Of a DNA stretch of 64,000 nucleotides, positions 30,401-42,400 are shown piece by piece (position 1 is the first letter of the stretch; the number at the start of each line of letters is the position of its first letter). The stretch is taken from the NCBI GenBank assembly GCA_963930775.1, contig OZ005700.1, positions 5,590,609-5,654,608 on the forward strand, written 5' to 3'. The DNA comes from Cliona cf. orientalis. Taxonomy: Eukaryota; Porifera; Demospongiae; Clionaida; Clionaidae. Made by a program: the position numbers and the translations under genes. Below the pieces are notes generated by a model that made no database searches, had not been told where the DNA came from, and worked only from the letters and a program-made list of their open reading frames with translations.

Positions 30401-33400
30401 AATCAGCTCGAATGAAGATGCTGTCTGATGTGATCTCGTGACAGACTTGGATCTTCTGAACATGGCCACAGCGAAATAGGTTCAGCGCTGAGGAGTAGAC
30501 TGATTTAAAATCACCAGCTGGCAAGCCATCATGAGCTATTCTCGTAACAAAATAGCCAAGAAGTTGGGCATGTGTGAACCTAAAGACATGGTTAGAGGTG
30601 CTACCGTACACCTCCGTGAGCTCCTGCCATCCATCGGTTGGAGCAAGTGAAATTGATCTCTCCGTCGACTTTATTTTGTGATCTGGATCTACTAACTGCT
30701 TATCCCAGCCATTCTTAATGTATGCATTTACCCTGTTAAAATTATAATAGTTTATATGAATTATTTTTATAGCAGCTGCCACTATTACCTTACCTCTCTA
30801 CTAACTCTGCCTTTTTACCCTTTGTAGGAGCTGCTCTGCACAGCAGCCACCGCTTCAGTGCAGGTACTGTCAGTGTACTTGCACTACGCCCACTCAAACT
30901 GGCCCCAGGAATGTCATCCTCACAAAGTGCACTAATTTCCTTGGTTGCCATGGCCTCCTCTATCTCTCCGTGGTTAACCACAGCTGCACACACACACTCT
31001 TAGCCACAGCGCATGCTCTGAATGACCCGCGATCGCCCACAAAACCATTTCCGCGTAGCACATGGCTTCATTGCAGCTCTGCGCGCATGCTCTACTATAG
31101 CAATGAATATTCTAATTACCGCGCATGCCCTCTTGGCCGTAAATTCTAATTATCCGTTTCTGATAAATGAATAACTGCCATTTATATTGCTCCCAGTATG
31201 TAATAGTTATATCACGGGCGCGAGGGATGTATGGCATTTATTGCACCGAAGCACGAGGGCGCAAAGCACCTGAGGGTTGAGGGCAATAAATGCCATGCAT
31301 CCCGAGTGCGCGTGATATAACTAGTTTATATCCCGTGGGCATAGCTACCATAGATACGCATAGAACACTAAAAAAGAAAGAAAAGGCAAGGCTATCTCGG
31401 ACACACAAAGCCGCTCTCTGAGTCAAGTTCTCGAACGTCAATCGAACTTCTGAACGTCTCGTGATCGAGGGGTGTGGTCAAATCCACACAGCTTGCTACA
31501 GCCATCCGACTCTTGACGATGAACTACCATCGTTAGCGTGACCTGCAACGTCGAGCTCAGAAGCCAAGAAACGAAGCTCGAGCTGTTAACTATCCTAAAA
31601 ACAAGGCTACGTGCCTACGCAGTAAGCTTACCTGGATACGCGTACACTGCCAGTGTTGACTCGCGATCGATTGACGATTCCACCCATCGCTTCGAACCGA
31701 CGATCTCCCGCTACCTTTCCCGCCATACGTTCCATTTTAAAGTCTCGCGAGACGCTCCATTGATAGTTTTACTTTTGTTGCTACCAACATGTTTATTGTT
31801 CAAGGCCTGCAGTATTTAATATTGCACAGTAAATTTACCTGAGGCTACTCATATTGCACAGTTACCAGTGCAATATGGCTAATATAGCACATAGCAACAA
31901 CATAGCAACGGGATATAAAAAGTATTATAGTACCCAGCATGATCTTCTGCGAGTATGGACAGGTCAGTATATTGAGGATAATTCATGATACCTGTGCAAT
32001 TTACGATAATAGTCTAGATGTACCGTAGGATTGGTATGTTATGTGGTATTTATTTATTATGTATGCAGCGAAAATAAACATGAGCATTACATACATTGCG
32101 CAATAGGGCGGCTGCCAATCATATTGTCGATTTGCTAGTAAGCGCTCAGACTGTCTGGCTGAACGGTACAACAGTTTGAGTCTGTAAAGAGCTAGAGAAA
32201 TGTACGCTGCCGATGTTTACAGACTACTGGTGAGTATTATCAGCATTAATCACCTCTACCAAGGGCTGACAGCTCTTTCCTCTACTACAGAGCAGGTAGC
32301 TCGTGCCCAGATCCCACCCTCGAGGGTGGAGTCTGGCTGTATTATCGCATAAATAAAAATCACAGAATACTTTTTACTAGAAAATAACACAAATTTAACC
32401 TCGCATAACATACCAATCCAACGGTATGCTCTTCCCATTCATGTGCTCCTAATTACATACAAAGTTCATATCCTCTTACCACTTTCCAGTTCAATTCCAA
32501 CCTTGAAGAATTATCAACATAAGCTGTCATCTGTACACTGCAGGGAACTTGGACCACCTGATGCAATTCGGCCACAATAATCTCTGGTACATTTACATAT
32601 GGACGGTCGGGACCTGTACAAATGCACAATAACAAAATTTAATATAACTAGCTAATTCACAGGATCCCGTAATTGGTGCCAGATGTTTATTCAGAAGTCA
32701 AAGAAGGAGGGTGAGGAACAGTGAAGTATCACAGAACTAGGAGAGGAAATATAAAAGCTGATATTCCAGGAAGTGTGATTCTTCCTTTTTTTTCAAGCGA
32801 GCCGACACACGTATACACTAAGAAGCAAAAAAAATTGTCTGGAAAATCCACATAGTAAGCTACATCTAGACTGCATTGTAGAGGCAAGCAGGCTATCCAT
32901 ACACGAATTTTGAGCAAAAATCAGGTAAAGGTAATCACATTTATGTGCACACGTAGCCCCGCCTTTCATGTAGTACATAACATTGTAAATGCATGGCTTC
33001 CCTATACAAATATATAGGATAACTTTAAAGTGCTGTAATTTTACTTCTAAGGAGTGAATCAAAATTCCTAAAGGTCAAATCTCTAGTTTCGATCCATTCT
33101 GCATGCCCATGAAATTGCAGAGCTATACCACTTTCCTAACAGCCATCGTAGATTTACATCGTTTCTGGCCCGTAAGAGACTATGGCAACACTTCTAGATC
33201 GAGAAGCGCCGCTGCTGCCACACGCTCAGTTGCTATGATCTAAATTTGTTAGACACTGTTTAGTCGGTTTCTACACACTGACAGTGTCCAATATTTATTC
33301 ATAGAAATAGCAAGGATACATCTATACACATGTATGTATATAGATCAAACACTATAATTGTCAGAACTCACTGAGGGAGGGAGGGGGCCAATAACCAAGT

Positions 33401-36400
33401 AACTAATGTGAAAGTAAGAATATCCTTACACGTACATGTACGCACATGAGCAAGGGGTGAAATTATAACTGATTGTTGTCCATTTAATGGTAAATCAAGG
33501 CATCACAGTGAGTGGGCAGTTAACAAAATGGTGACATCTCTGGTCATTTGATTGGTGACGTGAATGCTATAAATCAGAGGAGGTACGAAATCAATAATAT
33601 TCCATATAACTTTTGCGCATACCAATCCACATCAACGTGGGTGTGTCCCCATACAGTTGCTATGCTAAAAGCTACAAATAGCAGGATCATCAAGGGTTCG
33701 CTAGCTAAACGGCTGTAGTTTCAATAGCTTATCCCATTCACATCGTCATGAAATCGTCATCCAGGTTTACTATGTAATAGTAAAGGCTATGGGAATAAAA
33801 GTGATGACTCAGCAGGCACATGACATTTTCATACCTCTTCTGGCTATAAATCACGTTTTATCAGCCATACTTGACCAACCTCATCCAATCAAGCAAAGTA
33901 GCTACAGGTATCAGGGTATTGGCGTAACAAAAACGGGTGTACTTGCTATAGCTATGCCTACATGTAGATCTATTACCCAACAAAGAACCTCAACCTCAAC
34001 ATACTTAATATACAATTGAATTATACACTTAAGGAAAAATCAGATACCACTACAAACACAAACATAGGTTTGCTTACGTACATGTAGATGCCTCACCTTG
34101 AGTCATAACAGTGAAATCTGTAGAGCTATTTCCTACTTCATTTGCAGCCTTCACTTGATATATACCTTTGTCATTTACACGTACATCTTCAATAGCAATT
34201 GTAAGCCTTGTAGCAACAGAGTCTACCGTAATCCTTGGATGGTCATTAGAAATAACTACTTCTCGTCCATTTTCAACTTTATAAAGTGTAATGTTGGGAT
34301 CTGGCTGGCCACTAATAATACCATTAATTTGAAGCCTTTCAGTAGTGTTAACTGAAAATGAAGGGCCATCAGTGATTTCAACTTCAGCACGACCTGCAAC
34401 AGTCACATTAAACAGTGGATCACCTGCCACAATATTTGTTCACTAATTTCTTACATACCATACATGTACAACGTATATGATCAAACACAAGCCCGGGTTT
34501 TTATTTCCTTCCTGATTCTCGAGACCCAGTTTCAAAATGAGACCGGCATTTATTTACACAGTACTGTGCTGGCTCTTGGCTGCATCAGCGCACACAGCAC
34601 CGCGCGGGCTTTACTATAATATGTTTATAAAACGACTTTCTCCTACATGTATCTCTAGCGTTTAGCTTGTCAGATTCCCTTCGTTTCTGGGCCATTGGCT
34701 TGATAGGAGCAGCTGCTGAACGTCCGCACTTGTTCACACATGCAATCACGAGTGTACATACTAAGATCACAGCCCCAGCTAATCAGCTTGTGCAATGGGC
34801 ACCACGCCCCCTAGAAGACACCCAACCTATGTTTGAGACCCAGTATTTTATTTTCTTGAGACACTGATGAACCCCCGGCTTCAAGACAGACGTTTATTGA
34901 GGGGAGGGTTCTATTCGAGCATACCGTAGTGTCCCAGGCAAGTGCCCACTCAGACAGTAATTAAATTATCACACCACCTTCCTATAGCTGTCAGGAATAG
35001 AAACAAATACTCTGTCTGAATGCTCAGATTATACTGCATGCATAGGCTATTACATTTACCGTATAACCTATAAAATTTTCAAGAATTAATTATTTCACAG
35101 TTTTTGCTCAAAAAGAAATTTCATGGATACATGGGAGAATCTTGCATAAACCACGATCAGCCATGTACATGTACCAGTGCATGGGCAGTGCTAGTATAAA
35201 TGATAACAGTATGCAGTGGTGTTTGAGCTTGAGAAAATGCTTCAAGGCTATCACGTCAATAGAACATGTGGGGCGCTGTCACTGGAAAACCATAACTTAG
35301 AGAATGTGATCCCTCTGCTGCACTGTACGTTGCGTCCAGGGTAGCTTATTCAAATAATATCACTGTCAACGCCATCACTCTGGATAGTCACTAAGTGGGG
35401 CAATAGGGCAATAGGACATGGAAGCAGCTTCACTTGCAACAGTTAGTAGAAAGGATCTTTGACATAAATATGACAAAAACTGGACTTTCATATTTTTTGA
35501 TTGGAGATGCTAAAAACGTGCATTGTGCCATATGCGTGTTTAACAAATATGCCAGCAGATCCGGTCACATATTTGGTTAACTATATGATAGTTAGATGTT
35601 GGTTTTGCATATTCTGCAAAGCGGCAAAGCCACGAGTAGGAATTACGAAATCAACATCTAACTATTTTGGTAGCAGTCACTACTGACCCGTTAACATAAT
35701 GCCCCTCTATCACCTCTAACTATCCCACAATTTGGGGTTGAAAATTATGTTGCTATGGTTAACTGCTACCAAACAATACTAACCTTCTTAACCGATTATG
35801 GGCGACAGATGCCAATTGGCATCATATACGCAATAGGTGATTGATGCCAAATGGCGTCAAAGCCGTTTTCTTCCCGTATTTCGTGCATAGCGCTAGGCTA
35901 CTACGCTCTACGTCCGATTTGTGGTTAGCTGCTGACCACCGCTACTCAATTATGGCTTCAGGTCGCGCCGGTAACAATTAAGTGGGTGTGACCGACACTG
36001 TAAGGCAAGCCACTTGATCGCCATGACGATCGATCCGGGTGAAAGTTTGAGGCTGTTATTGTCAAACTGCTGGAGCTACAGCCACGGCGCTTGGTTTATA
36101 GGCAGAGCAGTGGATGGTGACTACCTACAAGCAGCCGCTTTGTGAAGTCAACCTCAAACGCGAACGGCAGACTTGAAGATGGCAGCCATGTTCGAGGTAA
36201 GTAGCATAGTTCTCCTCTGATGCTACGAACTTCCATATCAACTGAGAGGGGGGGAAGAGATAGCAAGGTAAAAGCGTACACATGTGGAAGGTTGTGTAGG
36301 CTTCTAACCTTCTAGACGCTACTATAGCGTTGATTGAGTTCGACAGTGTACTGTAGGATAGAAGAACGTGACGCTCATGGCGACCAGTGGCGGATCCAGG

Positions 36401-39400
36401 ATTTCTTAAAGGTGGTTTGTGTTACATGGTTGCGCGCGAAGCGCGTGCAAAATTTTAGAAGCCACGCCCATTTTTAGTGAACTCCGCCCATTTCGATCGT
36501 TTTGAGGGAAACTACCAGCCCAATCGAGCTGCTTTCGAACAACTTCTCTGCTAGCACGTGCTGAGGTGAGCCATAGCAGCAGTTTACTTAGATCTGTAGC
36601 CAGAGAGGGGGTTCCATTTCCTGAAAATCACAGTCACTCCATGAAGTGCTTGTATTTTAAGTCTGCCAAAAGGGGGTTTCCACGGAAACTATGGAAACCT
36701 GTCTGGATCCGCTACTGGCGACTTATGTAGTTGTCAACAAAGCCATTAGAGGTAGCTAAGGCCGGTCACTTACATGTAGCTACAATAAGTTTGTTTATAG
36801 GACGCTTTGTTCTTATGTTAAAAATATCAGAGTTCAAAGTTCAATTGACCCGTACAACCCCGCCCATAATCGGTTAATTGTTTGTGCCCATATTAGTCAG
36901 CCTAACTTTCTGCTGTTTACAATAGCATTGGTAAATATGCAAAGATCACTGTATGTTTGTCTTTTATAAACTGGATCTAGCAGGGACGTGACCCAATGAA
37001 TAAGGATCAGTGTAACCCCCTCCCCTTTCCTACTGGTAAATAATGCTAATCCTACACACCTCTGACTGTAACAGTAGCATTGTCACTAAAGTACCGACAC
37101 TGATCATCGACCGATAATGATAATCCTTCACAACGATATAGTCCAGCATGGAAGGGTTGCACTCTTAGTATTTTCAGTGAACCAGTCGCAGGTATAAACT
37201 CCAATCCCCTACAGGAAAATACAATAATATAGCAAATGCATGACAATGTACACGTATGTGTATACTACACTACCTTACCGGCTACGGTGTGTGTCTACAT
37301 CAGATCCATCTATAGTCCAAAAGGTTCCATTTCGTAAAAATAGTTGCCATGTTATGAATTGGTTGTCAAGCCTGGGCATGCAGGTAAGCAGAACATCAGT
37401 ATCGTTGACTTCTACAGTTGTATCTTCCGGATCTACGGCAAATTCTGAAGCATTATAAAAAAGTGACTGAAATGCAGTATCAATATACCGTACCCTCGTG
37501 AAAGAGGGCCCACTATGGAATGTCGGCCCACCCCCCACTTTGGGCTCAATTTCCTGCTAAGGTCTATTGTTTACTTGAATATACGCCCATGTGTAGCTGC
37601 CCTTGAAAACACAGCTCAAATGGCTGGTTTATGAGGACTGAACTTCAAATAGTCTATATAAGATCGATAAGTAATGTGCTAAACAGCCATAAAACTAAGC
37701 CTAGCTAGCTTTATGCCACGTTTCAGCACAAATGACGGCTAGCAATCGTAGCCATGCCCACTTAATACAGAGCTCTGCAATCAATGACACAAGGTGACCG
37801 CCCTTGCTCTTGATTGGTAACTGTGCTTGAATAAGGATAGTAGCCATTGTTACTATTCAAATTATGAAGATAGCGTGGGTAACTTACCTGGGCACTCTTT
37901 CACGCATAAACGTGATACTGATACCCCGAATATCAGCCCATCCCCCAATCTTGGCCCAATGTAAGGTGCACCACCCATGGGCCCTCTTTCGTGAGGGTAC
38001 GGTACTATAAACTTGAGTAGAAGCCTTACAAAAAATTTAAACCAGACTTAATCTACATGTACATAGGGTTGACTTTCGCCTTTAAAGCTGGAAGGGGGGA
38101 GTTCGGGTGCCTAAGGGTGGTCGTAGCTCAGTGGTAGAGCGCTGGTGGCTCAAGCCAGTGGCCCTGGGTTCGATTCCCGGTGGCTGCCCGGATTTTTTCT
38201 CTTCCAGCTAGCTTTAGGATGTAGATGGGGTGATGAGAGTGTGTGTGCCCATCCTTGTTAAGGGTGCTTCCCATAGCAACGCATTACAGTATGCAGGAAT
38301 GTACTATCATGTTGCTATCTACATGCTACAAGACCACAAACCACACGCATAATGATATTCATGATTGATAAGCACTCTGCAGCTCTATACTATACTATTG
38401 CTAGCTGTACTCAGGACCCTTTACCTTGCATTCCAGTGTAAAACTCGGACTGTGTTCATCAGAATGGGACCACGCTTGGACTGTAGACTATTGGTTGCAT
38501 GCTCTAGACCGTAACGGAGAGTTTTTCCAAATATACACATCCAATTTGTAAAAATGATGATGTCATGTGTGAAAAATTGAACTTGCCAGTACAGCGCTGG
38601 CAAAAGCTCTCCGTTAATGGATTGCCCTTGTTGAGATATGCATGTAACAAAAATTTGAGCTTCTAAAAGTGTACACAAGGTGAGTTTTATCGATTTGAAG
38701 GTTGTAGCTGGTCGCATCTGTAATATTACCCCCGTTGTACTTCAAGAGCTTGGGATTGGCATATAGAGTAGGCTCTACACTGTCTCCAAACTGGCGCTTG
38801 TTTCATTCAAGTAGCTGCTATAGTTTTTGAGATATAGTCCCTAGCAACCGCTCAAAAAATGTGCGTGGGCGGTGGTGAAGCACCCTTAAGCTAAGAACTT
38901 TCATGTAATTACTATTGTTGGGGCTCTGTGCTTTGGTGATTTAATTATCCCGGCAGACTCCGTGAACGTAGTTTGGGTATAGGGTTGACTTTCGCCTTTA
39001 AAGCTGGAAGGGGGGAGTTCGGGTGCCTAAGGGTGGTCGTAGCTCAGTGGTAGAGCGCTGGTGGCTCAAGCCAGTGGCCCTGGGTTCGATTCCCGGTGGC
39101 TGCCCGGATTTTTTCTCTTCCAGCTAGCTTTAGGATGTAGATGGGGTGATGAGAGTGTGTGTGCCCATCCTTGTTAAGCTAAGAACTTTCATGTAACAGT
39201 ACGTATAAAAAAATCAACTTTGATGTAAAATTTGTTCAGATTAAGGTTACGAGATAGTATTCGATGCGCAATTTATAAATGATTGCGCATGGATACAATT
39301 CACGTATCTTTTAATGTGGTTTTGTCAGAAACGCGAACAAATGTCGACCATTTCCAGATGTAAACAAAAGTCCAAATTTCTGCGTCAACTTCTAAAGATC

Positions 39401-42400
39401 AGAGACTCAAACGAACTGACTTTGCTGTCGTTCACGATAGTCGATCGATAGCAGCAGGGCCAAGTATAGCGCTTTTTCGAAAACTTGAAGATGGTAAATC
39501 GTCAGACAAGGTTTTGTCCTGGAGGGCCGCCTTCAAGCGAGTCACATGGCAACCGATCAGCAAGTTTTTATACTCGCTTTCTGTTCATGTAACTCAACGG
39601 AGTTCAAACGCTATATTTGGCCCTGTAGAGACTCGTAAGCTATGATTTCATTCGTGTGTCATTTCATATAGGCTGTTTGCCTTGGCAAAAACTGACGCAG
39701 AAAATTGCAATACTTTACCCACACTTGCAGACTGACAGCGGCAGGTTTGCTTTTCATTTTTGTGGACCATGGGGCAGGCATCAGGAGAGCTACTTACCTG
39801 TGCCTAGACTGTGCAAAGAATATGGACAATAACTGGAATATAACTGCCTCGTTTATTATTCATGTAAACTTTGACCATGCATGGGCGGAACACTATCCCA
39901 TAACCTTAAATCACTATTGTAGCCAAAGATATTTCCAAGACTAGAGCTATAAATGTAATTTAAACGTAGTTAATCTGTGAGGAGGGCCCGGGCGGTGGCA
40001 GGGGCCACTATCACCTATAATATGCTGCGCATGTGCATTCCAAGAGCACATACATGTATTCCCAGTTGGAGCACAAGACAGCATACAGTGTTTACGCTAA
40101 TAGAACGCAAGCTAAAAAAATAATTACAATTTTAAATTTCGCGTGATTTTCTGGTAAAGTTCGTCACGTGCTCCATTAAGATACACTACGAAAAATCCTA
40201 GAACGTGAATTTTCTTGCGTTAATTAGATCATGCGTTTTATTAGCATAAATACGGTATGTCAGTTGTGTAGTGGCAGCGAATCTACTTGAATCAGCAATC
40301 TACCATGGCCTGCCAAGTTGGCCCTTGCAATGGGCTTTCACCTCTGCTTCGGTGGCTGCCACAAGCCAGCATGTGCTGGCAGTCGTCGGTTGCCTGCTGC
40401 CCGGTCACCTTGTAGTTTTCACACCCACTAGGGTGGAAGAGGCCAACCATGCGCTATCTAAATTCAGTAGACTTGGTATTTCCTCACCCTTGCTATGTTC
40501 CCCTCGCTTTTTGTGTTTCTCCAAGGCCGACAGGAGCTGGCAAATCAGGGTGGCTGTATCGTCCTTTTCTCTCCTGCGTCTTCGGCGGAGTGTCCTTGGA
40601 CTTTCCTTTCTCGCTCGGGTCGTGCTCAGTTGGCTTTTTGGTCGTCTGCGGAGCGTCGTCGGCCATCCTGAGGCAGGCAAGCACAGCAAAGTGGCAGGAA
40701 AAATGTATACTTGAAGCATGGAAGCGGAGAGCAGGGCTGTGGCAAAGAGCCAATGGCGGCAGACAAGCAGGGCTGCGACACACAACAACCAGCTTGGCAC
40801 GGCATGAGCACAAGCATGAGCAGGAGTATGAATAAGGAGCTTGAGCAGACAACAGTACAAGTTTAGACGTGCCACTTCACATTTGATATACCTTAAGGAC
40901 AGGTTCAATTACGAGTACTTAATTTTGCGATTTGGCTACCCCTCACATTTTTGCTGGGACTAATAATTGCGGAATTGCAAAAAATCAACCACACCCAGTA
41001 ATTATACAATTAATGAATGGTATTATTGTATAACCAACAATGTTAATAAGATAATACAGTAGAATCCCACGATTATGCCCCCCTTTGTGCATGCTAGGAT
41101 TGGGCAAAAGTGGGGAGGGCACTTATACACGGGATCGTTACATTTCCGTGTGACGACCATTACCGACGTCGAATACAACGCGGGCGCACGATCTGTTCTC
41201 TCTCTGGCTGTTTGGTGGGCAAAACTCGAGAAAGACGGCAAAGTAAGGCATAATATGACACCATAGATGATACAAATAACTAGCTGTAGCTACTGTTTTT
41301 ATTGCCGGGCTTATGGACTCTATTTACCAGTCAGGGAGGGGGGCGTAATTGCGGCAACAGTAGCCAGAAGACTGTGGAGAAGATACGGACTCGAACGCTG
41401 ACCTTGCCATAGACCATGCATATTTATTTCTAATTAATCGAATTTCAAAATTACGTTTATAGAATATTATTATATTCGCGGGTATTAAGTATTGTGATTT
41501 TGACATAAATCGCAAAATTCGCAATTAATAGTACCCGTTATTAAACCTATCCCTAAGGTAGCAGGTGTGGAGAAGGCAACATGCCAGATGCAAGTCTCCT
41601 AGCTGGAATCACACAATTCAGCGGCAAGGAAGGAGCAGAAGCGAGCAGTGGTGGCACCTAATCTGCTCGCTAGACTAATGAGCCGGCTGAAAGGACAGTC
41701 GGACAGCCAGAGGCCATGCTCATCATTGGTCCCAACAGGCGAAGGTCTGCCATCCCTGCCAAAGAAATTAGTAGACAAGATCGCAGCTGGCGAATTTATT
41801 GACCTGGCTGATCTTCTGCCTGCAAAAGGAAAGGTAAAAGCAATTTCCAATGCCACGGACAGTGGTACATGGTGCAGGCAGCAGATCTCATGGAGCACAG
41901 AAAGCTTATCCCTGACTTCGCCACATGGGTGCAATGTTTCAACATCTATGCAGCAATCATAATTTCAAAAGAACCAGAGTGAGCGAAGAATCTACTCGCA
42001 TACATGTCTCTGATCGCAAAATGCAATCTAAAGTTCGAGTGGCCGAGCCAGGCAGTCTATGACCTCAACTTTCGGCAAGATGCAGCCAATTCCAGAATAA
42101 AGATTGGTCAAACATCGAGCCAAGCACCTACACTCAATGCTTTACTGGAACATCGATTAGTCAAGACAACTGGTTGCCGGCGCTGTCATTCCATTGATCA
42201 TGTGACAGACACTTGCCCAATCAAGCCGAACACCACAGTCCGAAAGTGACCTTTCCCAGCAACACTACCTGCAAAGAAAAGACCCTCTCCCCACAGCAAG
42301 CCAGAGCCATGCAAGAAGTACAACATGTACAATGGATATTGTCGGTTTGGAGATAATTGCATGTACATGCACCAACACAAATGCGAGGGTTGTGGAGAGT

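Larger units (their letters stand above)
27368..31183. mobile_element. Intact two-gene DNA transposon, ISL2EU/IS4EU-like
   Basis: Terminal inverted repeats of about 74 bp (27368-27440 and 31110-31183) begin AATGGCAGTTATTCATTTAT and share 'cagaaacggataattaga' and 'cggtaattagaat', with only a few differences. Inside are two convergent genes: a THAP-DDE transposase (plus) and a SAP-SWIM-YqaJ protein (minus). This pairing is what I recall for ISL2EU-type elements. The target duplication could not be fixed by eye. The element lies in the receptor intron 26978-32479, between the two exons of the third Ig domain. Both genes look open, so insertion is probably recent. Confidence 0.85.
38063..39196 (+). 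repeat. Duplicated ~218-bp segment R (copies 38063-38906 and 38979-39196)
   Basis: Copy 2 (38979-39196) is uninterrupted. Copy 1 has the same bases at 38063-38261 and 38886-38906 but is split by a 624-bp element. Copies read alike from 'atagggttgactttcgcc' to 'ctaagaactttcatgtaa'; I saw no difference in the first 199 bases. Each contains one tRNA-like sequence followed by TTTTTT. About 70 bp separate the copies. It lies in receptor intron 1, antisense to the receptor. Confidence 0.85.

Noticed and set aside
31538..31819. A 93-codon plus-strand frame with a hydrophobic C-terminus
   Set aside because: No ATG-supported domain and no splice partners; it lies in the receptor intron next to inverted repeats.
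36170..36220. Short first exon ATG followed by GTAAGT (and a similar one at 48455-48485)
   Set aside because: The phrase 'gaagatgg(c/t)(a/g)gcca' recurs in at least two places with similar surroundings, so it is likely part of a dispersed repeat; no following exon could be joined.
40271..40908. Overlapping frames of 119-167 codons on both strands as a real gene
   Set aside because: No family motif; frames overlap on opposite strands, and only a weak gag-like composition on the minus strand could be argued, listed at low confidence.
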